DNA of 7,541 nucleotides from an uncultured Dyadobacter sp. (GTDB lineage Bacteria; Bacteroidota; Bacteroidia; Cytophagales; Spirosomataceae), in contig CAMLNK010000174.1 in assembly GCA_946481035.1 (NCBI GenBank), positions 1 to 7,541 on the forward strand, in the 5' to 3' direction. The translations under genes were made by a program, and so were the position numbers. This document shows positions 1 to 6,029 of this stretch, piece after piece. The notes below the pieces were generated by a model, which worked only from the letters and a program-made list of their open reading frames with translations, was not told the origin of the DNA and did not search any database. Numbering within the stretch: the first letter of the stretch is position 1; each line of letters starts with the position of its first letter.

Positions 1-1
1 C

Positions 2-361
2 TTCGTGCAGTTTCTGGAAGGTAATTTTATTACACCGCACATTGTCGGTTCGAAGGTGAGCGTTAACCCGCTCGCAGCAATCGTCGCATTGTTTCTTGGG
101 GGTCAGCTCTGGGGGCTTTCCGGTTTGATCCTCGCATTACCGGTTACGGCCATCCTGAAAGTGATCATGGACACGATCCCGAGCCTCGAACCTTATGGGT
201 TTCTTTTGGGAGAGCCTGTGCATGAAGTAGCGGAAGAAAAGGCCGATTTGGCCCGGGAGCAGACTGTTGTAAAGGAATTCAAGAAGAAACCTTACCGCCG
301 TCATCGCAACAGGCCGAAGAAAAAACCCGAAGGCGACGTTCCTCCCGCACCGGCCGTGTAA
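2..361 (+). CDS. AI-2E family transporter, C-terminal fragment (5' end outside window)
   Basis: This is the C-terminal end of a polytopic inner-membrane protein of the AI-2E/PerM family (YdiK, PerM, TqsA relatives). The reading frame is open to the window edge, with Phe-Val before the apparent GTG, so the real start lies upstream. The family signature is visible as FLEGNFITPHIVGSKVSVNP, followed by a hydrophobic stretch with LGGQLWGLSGLILALPV and a last segment ending near ILKVIMDTIP. These match the last helices of the family. After them comes a soluble tail with a strongly basic patch (KKKPYRRHRNRPKKKP) and a proline-rich end, presumably cytoplasmic. Family members have been linked to export of autoinducer-2 or to ion/proton antiport, so the substrate cannot be told from this fragment. 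It converges on gldH with only 9 bp between the stop codons and no obvious hairpin there. Confidence 0.88.
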   Translation, partial: FVQFLEGNFITPHIVGSKVSVNPLAAIVALFLGGQLWGLSGLILALPVTAILKVIMDTIPSLEPYGFLLGEPVHEVAEEKADLAREQTVVKEFKKKPYRRHRNRPKKKPEGDVPPAPAV

Positions 362-370
362 GCCGCTCTG

Positions 371-853
371 CTACTTTTCCGCAGCCACTTTTTCCACGCT
401 TACGCCCACGCTGATGATAAACGGCAGCGGGTTCTGGCGCATGGATTGTGAAATCGTGAATGTGTAAGTACCTGAACGCGGAAAGCGGTAGTTTTTCAGG
501 AAAGGGATTTTGTGGTCGAACAAATCGCCCAGGCCATGGCCGTAGGGTTTACCCGTGGTTTCATTGGAAATAAAAACCTCTTCCAGCGTATTGGAAATAA
601 GCTTTCCGTCGGGCGCTGTGAAGTTGCGGGTAATGTAAAGGTTGTAATAGTGATATTGCAGGGCATTCCGCAACACATAATACAGGTTGTAGGCCTGCGT
701 GGTGTCCTTGATCTCCACCCTGAACGAAGGCTTGTTTTTAATATACCAGAGTCCGTCATCAATGTCCTCGTGGGCTTTGTAGACGACATTTTTATCACAA
801 CCTGATAAAAGGGATACAAAAAAGACGACGACAGCCAGCCGGATGAACTTCAT
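371..853 (-). CDS. gldH: Gliding motility lipoprotein GldH
   Basis: This is a 160-residue lipoprotein. Residues 1-18 form a signal peptide (MKFIRLAVVVFFVSLLSG) and Cys19 sits in a clear lipobox, LLSGC, so the protein should be lipidated and held in the cell envelope. The body is rich in aromatic residues and beta-prone segments (YNLYYVLRNALQYHYYNLYI at 55-74, then GKPYGHGLGDLFDHKIPF at 101-118), which fits the GldH family in length and pattern. In Flavobacterium johnsoniae GldH is required for gliding and is functionally tied to type IX secretion. I chose the ATG at 853 because the frame can only be extended to a TTG at 880, which would put nine polar residues before the signal peptide and would lie inside a TACTTTTG promoter-like box. 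It is the last gene of a minus-strand cluster, 46 bp after the preceding stop codon. Confidence 0.88.
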   Translation of the reverse strand: MKFIRLAVVVFFVSLLSGCDKNVVYKAHEDIDDGLWYIKNKPSFRVEIKDTTQAYNLYYVLRNALQYHYYNLYITRNFTAPDGKLISNTLEEVFISNETTGKPYGHGLGDLFDHKIPFLKNYRFPRSGTYTFTISQSMRQNPLPFIISVGVSVEKVAAEK

Positions 854-877
854 GAAAGACTCTGATATGTTGAATTG

Positions 878-885
878 CAAAAGTA
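878..885 (-). promoter_or_regulatory. Possible gldH promoter, -7 box TACTTTTG
   Basis: Read on the minus strand, the sequence is an exact match to the Bacteroidota -7 consensus TAnnTTTG. It sits 24 bp before the gldH ATG, giving a predicted leader of roughly 18 nt. No TTG is found 17-23 nt upstream, so the -33 half is missing and the call is tentative. If real, gldH can be transcribed apart from the Fe-S genes. Confidence 0.38.
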
Positions 886-899
886 CCGGTTTATCGATT

Positions 900-1400
900 T
901 TATAAACTGGTTTGTTCGGTAAAATAACGGTTCAGCCAAGAATTCGACGCGGAAGTTTTCCATCCGTTCATCCATTGTGCCTTCGTGCCTACCTGATTAT
1001 CAAAAATCGTAGTCGTAGGCTGGATCGTTTCCTGGATAATCGCCTGCTTGATTTTTGGTACCGGGATAGTCTGCACGTGACCATTGTCATCGAGGTAGGC
1101 GAGCGAGCGGTCGAAGAAATCGATATTCATCCGTTGCCCGATTTCCTGCAACCAATGCACCGATTTGTCGATGGAGCAGCCGCTCGGGAGCTCGTCGCGC
1201 TCGTCCACGGCGATCACCACGAAGCGGTGTTCAAATATTTTTCCCGATGCCGTGAGTGGTTTGCCGTGCGCTTCCCACATATCCAGGGACGCTTTCAGAG
1301 TTTCGGTGATAATCCCCGTTTCCTGGGGAGTGAGCTCCCTGTTAGCCTGGTAAACCCAGACCCGGGATTGAAAATCGATGTCACTAAAAGGGATGTACAT
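900..1400 (-). CDS. Conserved Bacteroidota protein of unknown function (often labelled 'ABC transporter ATPase')
   Basis: This is a 166-residue soluble protein without a signal peptide or membrane helix. I recognise the type from Bacteroidota genomes, where it is often named 'ABC transporter ATPase', but the sequence has no Walker A P-loop (GxxGxGK[ST]), no ABC signature LSGGQ and no Walker B, so that name is not supported. Visible features are an N-terminal VWVYQANREL segment (14-23), a central strand-like FVVIAVDE (60-67), SGCSIDKSVHWL (73-84) with the only cysteine at position 75, and a tryptophan-rich end with NQVGTKAQWMNGW (135-147) and SWLNRYF (154-160). The Cys75 neighbourhood could be a functional site, but that is inference. 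The ATG at 1400 is preceded by an AT-rich stretch and no Shine-Dalgarno sequence. The gene lies 89 bp after the CCG-domain gene and 46 bp before gldH, all on one strand, so co-transcription is likely. Confidence 0.8.
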   Translation of the reverse strand: MYIPFSDIDFQSRVWVYQANRELTPQETGIITETLKASLDMWEAHGKPLTASGKIFEHRFVVIAVDERDELPSGCSIDKSVHWLQEIGQRMNIDFFDRSLAYLDDNGHVQTIPVPKIKQAIIQETIQPTTTIFDNQVGTKAQWMNGWKTSASNSWLNRYFTEQTSL

Positions 1401-1489
1401 GATTAAAAAGGGTTAAATGCCGGTTAAGCGGTTTACTGTATCGGTACTTAAAACAACCGTGCTAGCGGCATAGTTCTCGTAACATCTGG

Positions 1490-2287
1490 TTACAAACCTT
1501 TTGCCTGGGCTATCAGCTCGGCCAGGTCGTATACTTTCACCGACTGTTCTTTTTCCTTGTTTTTAACTCCGTCGGTCATCATTACCATACAAAACGGGCA
1601 AGCCACGGCAATCGTATCGGCGCCCGTCTGCAATGCTTCCTCGATCCGTTCGATATTCACGTCTTTTTTACCAGGCTCGGGTTCTTTAAACATCTGCCCG
1701 CCACCCGCACCGCAGCAAAGGCCTTTGGTACGGCAACGCTTCATTTCGACCAGATCCGCATCCAGCGCTTCCAGCACATGCCTGGGCGCCTCGTACACAT
1801 CGTTCGCACGGCCAAGGTAGCACGAATCGTGGAAAGTGATTTTCTTTCCTTTGAATACCTCGCCTCCCTGCAAGCGCACGCGACCGGTGTTGATAAGTTG
1901 TTGCAGGTATTCCGAATGGTGCAGTACCTCGTAATTTCCGCCCAATGCGGGGTATTCATTTTTAAGTGTATTAAAACAATGCGGGCATGCCGTGACGATC
2001 TTTTTCACATTATACATATCCAAAACCTGGATATTCGACATCGCCAGCATCTGAAACGTAAATTCGTTACCTGCCCGGCGCGCCGGATCGCCCGTGCAGC
2101 TTTCCTCGGTACCCAGCACCGCGAATTTCACCCCGGCGCTGTTGAGTATTTTCACAAAAGCGACCGTCACCTTTTTGTACCGATCGTCGAACGACCCGGC
2201 GCAGCCTACCCAGAACAAAACTTCGGGCGTCTCGTTATTTACCGCCATTTCGGCCATCGTAGGCACGCGGTATGCGATCTCACTCAT
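1490..2287 (-). CDS. Fe-S protein with two cysteine-rich CCG domains (HdrB/GlpC/LutA-like)
   Basis: This 265-residue soluble protein has two cysteine-rich (CCG, DUF224) domains of the kind found in HdrB, GlpC, LutA and glycolate oxidase GlcF. Domain 1 spans about residues 22-110, with WVGC29, C64 and C101-PHC104. Domain 2 spans about 148-240, with C156, C185, the double-cysteine signature LCCGAGGGQMF (C191, C192) and C230-PFC233. In HdrB, CCG motifs hold noncubane Fe-S clusters; here domain 2 keeps the full CCG form while domain 1 has a single Cys64, so the two sites probably differ. The protein has no ferredoxin-type [4Fe-4S] motif and no membrane helix of its own. Both are supplied by the gene immediately upstream, whose stop lies 12 bp before this ATG, which suggests translational coupling and one complex. 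The role is inferred as electron transfer at the cytoplasmic face of the inner membrane; the substrate is unknown. Confidence 0.9.
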   Translation of the reverse strand: MSEIAYRVPTMAEMAVNNETPEVLFWVGCAGSFDDRYKKVTVAFVKILNSAGVKFAVLGTEESCTGDPARRAGNEFTFQMLAMSNIQVLDMYNVKKIVTACPHCFNTLKNEYPALGGNYEVLHHSEYLQQLINTGRVRLQGGEVFKGKKITFHDSCYLGRANDVYEAPRHVLEALDADLVEMKRCRTKGLCCGAGGGQMFKEPEPGKKDVNIERIEEALQTGADTIAVACPFCMVMMTDGVKNKEKEQSVKVYDLAELIAQAKGL

Positions 2288-2299
2288 ATTTGTAATGCT

Positions 2300-3658
2300 T
2301 TATGACGCTGTTGAATTGCTTTCCGGGCCGCTGTCCGTCACTGCGGAAGCCCAGTTGAAACGATCGCCCGGAGAAAACTTCCACGGCGCCTGGTTGGTAT
2401 CCAGGTTCTGGAACATCATATTCCAGGAACCTGGCGCGTGTGCCTCGTCCATCACCTTATGCCTGCGCAATTGCAGGATAATGTCGAGCGGGTTGATCAG
2501 CACCGGGCATTCCTGCACGCACGCATTGCATGTCGTGCACGCGAGGATTTCCTCTTCGAGAATGTAATCGCCGAGGAGGCTTTTGTTATCATTTACAAAT
2601 TCGCCCTTATTGGCCAGCATATTGCGTCCCACATCTTCCAACCGGTCGCGCGTGTCCATCATGATCTTACGCGGCGACAATTTTTTACCGGTAATATTAG
2701 CAGGACAAGCCGCCGTACATCGCCCGCATTCCGTACACGAATAGGCATCCATCAGGTTTTTCCAGCTCAAATCCGCCACGTCCTTCGCTCCGAACCGTTC
2801 CGGCACTACCGCGTCGCCTGTTTGTGTTTCAAGGCCGAGCATGATCTTCACTTCCTGCGTAATCTCGGGCATATTCTTCATTTCGCCTTTCGGTTCCAGA
2901 CGCGAGAAATAGGTATTCGGGAATGCCAATGCAATGTGTAAATGCTTGGAATACGTGAGGTAAACTGCAAAAACGAATATCCCCAGAATGTGGACCCACC
3001 ATGCAATACGCTCGTAGGCGATCAATGCACCTTCGCTCCAACCGGCAAAAAGTGGTTTCAACCACTGGCTCACCAGAAAATTACCCGCAGGCGGATAATG
3101 CGCGCTATTGAGATCCTGCAACGCGCTGTCGGCGGCATTCATGCTGAGGATCGCTATCATTAATACGATTTCGAAAACGAGGATCAACTTGCCGTCCAGC
3201 TGTGGCCAGCCATTCATTTCGCGGTGGCGCGCCGGTTGAAAACGTTCCACTTTCAGAATACTTCGGCGGACCAGGAAAATAGAACATGAAATAAGTACGC
3301 CCAACGCAAGCAATTCGAAAAAGCCGATAAGCACGCCGTAAAATGCGCCTAATGGACCGGCAAATAGCCGGTGCGTACCCAAAATGCCGTCCAGCACGAT
3401 TTCCAGTACTTCAATATTGATCAATATAAATCCGGCATACACCGCGAAATGCAGGAAGCCGATCAGCGGCCGATCGAACATTTTCTTCTGCCCGAAAGCG
3501 ACGCGCATCATAATCGACAAACGTCTCCCGGACTGGTCAGTACGGTTTTCATCCTTCCCAAGCCGGATCGTCTTCCCGATAATACCGACCCGCCGGTAAA
3601 TCAGCCAGGCCGTCGCGCCCAGGGCGGCTAAAAAGATGATTTGCTGTAAGATCGCCAT
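2300..3658 (-). CDS. Membrane Fe-S oxidoreductase subunit: NarI-like helices plus two [4Fe-4S] motifs (HdrC/EMO-like)
   Basis: The 452-residue protein has an N-terminal membrane part with about five helices (roughly 4-22, 66-88, 103-130, 158-176 and 218-236) and a C-terminal cytoplasmic ferredoxin-like part. Two classical motifs are seen: C308-x2-C311-x2-C314-x3-C318 and C374-x2-C377-x2-C380-x3-C384, enough for two [4Fe-4S] clusters. Histidines in or next to helices (H70, H223, H239, H241) could ligate heme b as in NarI/DsrM-type subunits; that is inferred from placement only. The architecture fits the membrane half of ETF:menaquinone oxidoreductase-like (EMO, DUF224) proteins of Geobacter and Syntrophomonas, but here the CCG domains that normally follow are encoded by the next gene. 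It is the first gene of the minus-strand cluster. The ATG at 3658 starts directly on the first hydrophobic helix. Likely role: passing electrons between a soluble donor, perhaps ETF, and menaquinone. Confidence 0.88.
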   Translation of the reverse strand: MAILQQIIFLAALGATAWLIYRRVGIIGKTIRLGKDENRTDQSGRRLSIMMRVAFGQKKMFDRPLIGFLHFAVYAGFILINIEVLEIVLDGILGTHRLFAGPLGAFYGVLIGFFELLALGVLISCSIFLVRRSILKVERFQPARHREMNGWPQLDGKLILVFEIVLMIAILSMNAADSALQDLNSAHYPPAGNFLVSQWLKPLFAGWSEGALIAYERIAWWVHILGIFVFAVYLTYSKHLHIALAFPNTYFSRLEPKGEMKNMPEITQEVKIMLGLETQTGDAVVPERFGAKDVADLSWKNLMDAYSCTECGRCTAACPANITGKKLSPRKIMMDTRDRLEDVGRNMLANKGEFVNDNKSLLGDYILEEEILACTTCNACVQECPVLINPLDIILQLRRHKVMDEAHAPGSWNMMFQNLDTNQAPWKFSPGDRFNWASAVTDSGPESNSTAS

Positions 3659-3675
3659 AGCAGAATAGGGCTGGT

Positions 3676-3695
3676 TTGGTATGCTTGCATACTAA
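3676..3695. promoter_or_regulatory. 20-bp near-palindrome, possible operator of the Fe-S cluster
   Basis: The core GTATGC-TT-GCATAC (3679-3692) is a perfect 6-bp inverted repeat around two bases, and TT/AA outside it (3676-3677 with 3694-3695) extends the symmetry with one mismatched pair. It lies 18-37 bp upstream of the ATG at 3658 and just downstream of the weak -7 candidate, where a dimeric repressor could block initiation. No regulator is encoded in the window to pair with it. Confidence 0.35.
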
Positions 3696-3726
3696 CAAGG
3701 TAGGATAAAAATGCCTTCCGGCGCAA
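3695..3726 (-). promoter_or_regulatory. Weak candidate promoter for the Fe-S/gldH cluster
   Basis: On the minus strand a TTG (3726-3724) is followed after 21 nt by TACCTTGT (3702-3695), which resembles TTG-N17..23-TAnnTTTG but misses the last two bases of the -7 box. The predicted start would be about 30 nt before the ATG at 3658. No exact TAnnTTTG occurs on this strand anywhere in the spacer, so this is the best guess rather than a firm site. Confidence 0.3.
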
Positions 3727-3771
3727 ATTGTTTTGGGATAAAATAATAATGGTTGATTTTAAATGTCAGAT

Positions 3772-3790
3772 AATCAGCGGCATGCTGATT
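3772..3790. repeat. Short inverted repeat AATCAGC-N5-GCTGATT in the intergenic spacer
   Basis: A perfect 7-bp inverted repeat with loop GGCAT sits between the divergent Fe-S cluster and the tRNA-Phe gene. On the plus strand it is followed by a few T residues, but no gene lies upstream for it to terminate. It could be a protein-binding site or a fortuitous hairpin. Confidence 0.3.
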
Positions 3791-3827
3791 TTTGAAAAAC
3801 TATTTAAGAAATATTTGACTAAAAAAT

Positions 3828-3857
3828 TTGCAAAGCCAAAACAGACATCTATTTTTG
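3828..3857 (+). promoter_or_regulatory. Promoter of tRNA-Phe (TTG-N19-TATTTTTG)
   Basis: TTG at 3828-3830 and TATTTTTG at 3850-3857, 19 nt apart, match the Bacteroidota primary-sigma promoter (-33 TTG, -7 TAnnTTTG) at normal spacing. The tRNA begins 26 nt after the -7 box, so the primary transcript would carry a 5' leader of about 20 nt to be removed by RNase P. Confidence 0.7.
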
Positions 3858-3883
3858 CAGTCCCAAAAGGTACCAACTGAAAC

Positions 3884-3956
3884 GGTGATGTAGCTCAGTC
3901 GGTAGAGCAATAGACTGAAAATCTATGTGTCGGCGGTTCGATTCCGTCCATCACCA
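3884..3956 (+). tRNA. tRNA-Phe (anticodon GAA)
   Basis: A complete 73-nt cloverleaf can be drawn by hand. The acceptor stem GGTGATG (3884-3890) pairs with CATCACC (3949-3955). The D stem is GCTC/GAGC (3893-3896 with 3905-3908). The anticodon stem ATAGA/TCTAT (3910-3914 with 3922-3926) encloses the loop CTGAAAA, which puts GAA at 3917-3919. The T stem GGCGG/CCGTC (3932-3936 with 3944-3948, one G-U pair) encloses TTCGATT. The discriminator base is A3956. The following bases are CCCA, so the CCA tail is not encoded and must be added by CCA nucleotidyltransferase. It appears to be a single-gene transcription unit, with its own promoter upstream and a terminator 15 bp downstream. Confidence 0.97.
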
Positions 3957-3970
3957 CCCAAAATACATTA

Positions 3971-4007
3971 CGCCTTGACAGTCAATCTGTCAAGGCGTTT
4001 TTGTTTT
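3971..4007 (+). terminator. Rho-independent terminator of tRNA-Phe
   Basis: CGCCTTGACAG (3971-3981) and CTGTCAAGGCG (3987-3997) form a perfect 11-bp stem with a 5-nt loop TCAAT. The stem is followed at once by TTTTTGTTTT on the plus strand, the standard intrinsic terminator layout. Confidence 0.92.
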
Positions 4008-4039
4008 CTCTGACTCGATCCCGCATTTTCCCCATGCAT

Positions 4040-4081
4040 TAAAAACACTAAAAGCAGGCAATCCGCCTGCTCTTAGTGTTT
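4040..4081 (-). terminator. Rho-independent terminator of the T9SS cargo gene
   Basis: Positions 4043-4059 pair with 4065-4081 over 17 positions with one A/C mismatch; the GC-rich core is GCAGGC/GCCTGC around the loop AATCC. On the minus strand the hairpin begins 14 bp after the TGA at 4096-4098 and ends in TTTTTA. The stem also has A/T-rich outer pairs, and together with the tRNA terminator it separates the two convergent units. Confidence 0.85.
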
Positions 4082-4095
4082 AGTCCCAGGTTTTA

Positions 4096-6003
4096 TCACC
4101 GCACAAAACGGAACTGCTCCGAGGTGCCGTCTTTCCTGAAAGCCCTTACCATATATATGCCGGTGGGCAGGTTATTGATGTCGATAATCTGCTGCGGGTT
4201 GTGGCCGGAATCGTAGACTGTCAACGCGCTGATCGTGCTGATCTGTACCTTTTTGACAGATTGCCAATTTTTCACATCCACAGTAAGTTGACCGGCTGCG
4301 GCTGGGTTGGGGTAAATGCGGCCGGAATCCTTTTGATCAAAAAGAAGAGCGTTGATCTTGCTGAATGCGAAGGTTCCGTCGGTATCGATCATTTTCAACC
4401 GGTACAGGTTGTTGCGCCCGTCTGCGGGATCATGATGTGTAAAGTAATAGGTCTTATCGGTATTACTCTCTCCGGCAGCCGCGACCGAGCCGATGCGCTG
4501 CCATTGTTTACCATCCAGGCTATGCTGAATTTCGAATTCGCTGGATGCCGATTCAGAGGTCGTTTTCCATTGAAGCAATGCAGTATTACCTTCTTTCGTG
4601 GCCGAAAACGCGGCGAGTGTTACGGGAAGAGGATCGGTGGAGAGTCTGATTATCCAGAAATCCCTGTCTCCCGTGTTAGCCTCGGACTTATCCGGGCCAA
4701 TGCCGGAGTAGGAATTGCCAGCTACGATGTAACCACGGTCTGGTGTAGGCTCGACGCTGTAAAGTCGGTCTTCGTCAGGCCCGGCAAATGACTTGCTCCA
4801 TTGAACGAAGCCATCTGCGGATGCTTTAATAATGGTATAATCATAATCAAAAGAAGGCCCGGTTGGGGTGTTAGACATGGACCAGCCGCCAAACACAAAA
4901 CCGCCATCAAAGGTCAGAGCCAGGGAGGAAAAGCGGTTGAACAGGGGTCCGCCAGAATAAGTTTTATCCCAAATCTTGTCGCCGTTGCCGTCTACCTTGA
5001 CTACCCAGAAATGGTTATTCGGAGAGACTACATAATCGGCTGACTTGTTTCCACTGATGCCAGAGAAGGACTCCCCGCCCATCAAATAATCTCCCGTACG
5101 CGTCTGGACAATACCGCCAAAGCTGTCAGAATTATCACCACCGAACGTTCTGTCCCATTCTTTTGCGCCGGATGACGAAAGTTTCAATACCCAATAATCT
5201 ATCAGGCCGAAGCTAGCCTGTGTTTTGTCTCCTCCGATACCCGAGTTGGAAGTTCCTCCGAGAATGTAACCTCCGTCTGCTGTAAGCGCTATCGAGCCGT
5301 TGGACTCGTATTCACTACCTCCATAGCTGCGATCCCAGGCCTTGCTGCCATTAGCGTTTAGTTTAACAACCCAAAAATCAGAGCTGCCTTTGGAGCTTTC
5401 CGATTTATCTCCGCTGATCCCCGATGCCGAGTAGCCGGAAAAAATGTAACCTCCGTCGCTGGTTTGCGCAATTTTAAAGGCTCCGTCTGAGCTGTCGCCT
5501 CCTAAGGTATTTTCCCATTCTACACTGCCCGTGGCCGATAGTTTGACAATCCAGGCGTCAGCGCCTCCGGAAACGTTTTCGCTTTTGTCCACACTTGCAT
5601 TGGATGCTGAGTACCCGGCCAGAATGTATCCGTCATCAGTTGTTTGTTGAAAGTCGTACAAATAGTCGGCGTTGTCGCCGCCGATAGTCTTATCCCATTG
5701 TTTGATACCCGATGAATTGAACTTAATTACCCAGTAGTCTGCACCACCCCTGCTGTTTTCGGATTTTTGCCCCGACGCGTTCGAAGCGGATGAACCGCCC
5801 AAAATGTATCCGCCATCGCTGGTAGGAATAGCTTTTACCTGGTCTTCCTGATCATTTCCGCCAATGCTTTTATCCCAAAGCTTGATGGGGGCCTGCGCAA
5901 AAACAAACGGGCCTGATGAAACAAGAAACAAGAGTAATGCAAAGGCACAAAGAAAAGGCAAACCGGATTTGTGCGGCCGGAGAAGTCGCGTAAAAATGAA
6001 CAT
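4096..6003 (-). CDS. Secreted seven-repeat (probable beta-propeller) protein with Fn3-like module and T9SS type A sorting domain
   Basis: This is a 635-residue exported protein. Residues 1-36 form a Sec signal peptide with a long basic n-region, a hydrophobic core (about 16-30) and a likely cut after VFA36. Residues about 41-456 hold seven repeats whose lead tryptophans fall at 43, 103, 163, 223, 283, 345 and 402. The unit reads roughly W-D-K-T-x-GG-D, then TSDGGYILGG, then SGISGDKSE, then D-[FY]-WVVKL. Repeat 6 is degenerate: Thr390 replaces the second Trp and the GDKSE element is missing. Residues about 458-555 form an Fn3-like module starting LPVTLAAFSA. Residues about 562-635 are the C-terminal sorting domain, with IYPNPAAAGQLTVDV and NLPTGIYMVR. 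The protein should cross the outer membrane by the type IX system and be released or anchored at the surface. No catalytic motif is visible; binding or scaffold functions are possible. It is transcribed alone, from its own promoter to its own terminator. Confidence 0.93.
   Translation of the reverse strand: MFIFTRLLRPHKSGLPFLCAFALLLFLVSSGPFVFAQAPIKLWDKSIGGNDQEDQVKAIPTSDGGYILGGSSASNASGQKSENSRGGADYWVIKFNSSGIKQWDKTIGGDNADYLYDFQQTTDDGYILAGYSASNASVDKSENVSGGADAWIVKLSATGSVEWENTLGGDSSDGAFKIAQTSDGGYIFSGYSASGISGDKSESSKGSSDFWVVKLNANGSKAWDRSYGGSEYESNGSIALTADGGYILGGTSNSGIGGDKTQASFGLIDYWVLKLSSSGAKEWDRTFGGDNSDSFGGIVQTRTGDYLMGGESFSGISGNKSADYVVSPNNHFWVVKVDGNGDKIWDKTYSGGPLFNRFSSLALTFDGGFVFGGWSMSNTPTGPSFDYDYTIIKASADGFVQWSKSFAGPDEDRLYSVEPTPDRGYIVAGNSYSGIGPDKSEANTGDRDFWIIRLSTDPLPVTLAAFSATKEGNTALLQWKTTSESASSEFEIQHSLDGKQWQRIGSVAAAGESNTDKTYYFTHHDPADGRNNLYRLKMIDTDGTFAFSKINALLFDQKDSGRIYPNPAAAGQLTVDVKNWQSVKKVQISTISALTVYDSGHNPQQIIDINNLPTGIYMVRAFRKDGTSEQFRFVR
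4636..5883 (-). repeat. Seven in-frame tandem repeats of about 180 bp within the T9SS cargo gene
   Basis: The lead-tryptophan spacings are 60, 60, 60, 60, 62 and 57 residues, so at DNA level the unit is 180 bp for the first four intervals. The copies differ at many positions, so the duplications are old and have diverged under selection for the protein pattern. The array starts almost directly after the signal peptide and ends just before the Fn3-like module. Confidence 0.85.
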
Positions 6004-6029
6004 AGTAGAGTTAGGTGAGTACGAAAGTT

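Noticed and set aside
2..361. Quorum-sensing AI-2 exporter as a firm function for the first gene
   Set aside because: The family name covers proteins with different transport roles, and only the C-terminal fragment is present, with no luxS or AI-2 gene nearby.
854..880. A TTG at 880 that would lengthen GldH by nine residues
   Set aside because: It places polar residues before the signal peptide, is a rare start, and overlaps an exact TAnnTTTG box; the ATG at 853 gives a textbook lipoprotein signal.
1401..1489. Promoter or terminator in the 89-bp gap between the CCG-domain gene and the unknown gene
   Set aside because: Only a weak 5-bp inverted repeat (GTAAC/GTTAC, 1479-1493) and no TAnnTTTG match on the minus strand were found, so nothing could be supported.
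1778..2941. Long plus-strand open frames opposite the two Fe-S genes (1778-2305, 2094-2567, 2438-2941)
   Set aside because: They are antisense to genes with clear cysteine motifs, show no recognisable domain, and have low-complexity, His/Arg-rich translations typical of shadow frames.
3884..3997. tRNA-Phe 3' end as an integration (att) site
   Set aside because: No second copy of the tRNA 3' end and no integrase gene occur in the window; the downstream inverted repeat is explained as a terminator.
4201..5043. Plus-strand open frames within the T9SS cargo gene
   Set aside because: They lie opposite a gene with a signal peptide, regular repeats and sorting domain, and their translations match nothing I know.
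4636..5883. Regularly spaced repeats considered as a CRISPR array
   Set aside because: The unit is 180 bp, in frame and divergent, and encodes a protein repeat; there are no short identical repeats with unique spacers.
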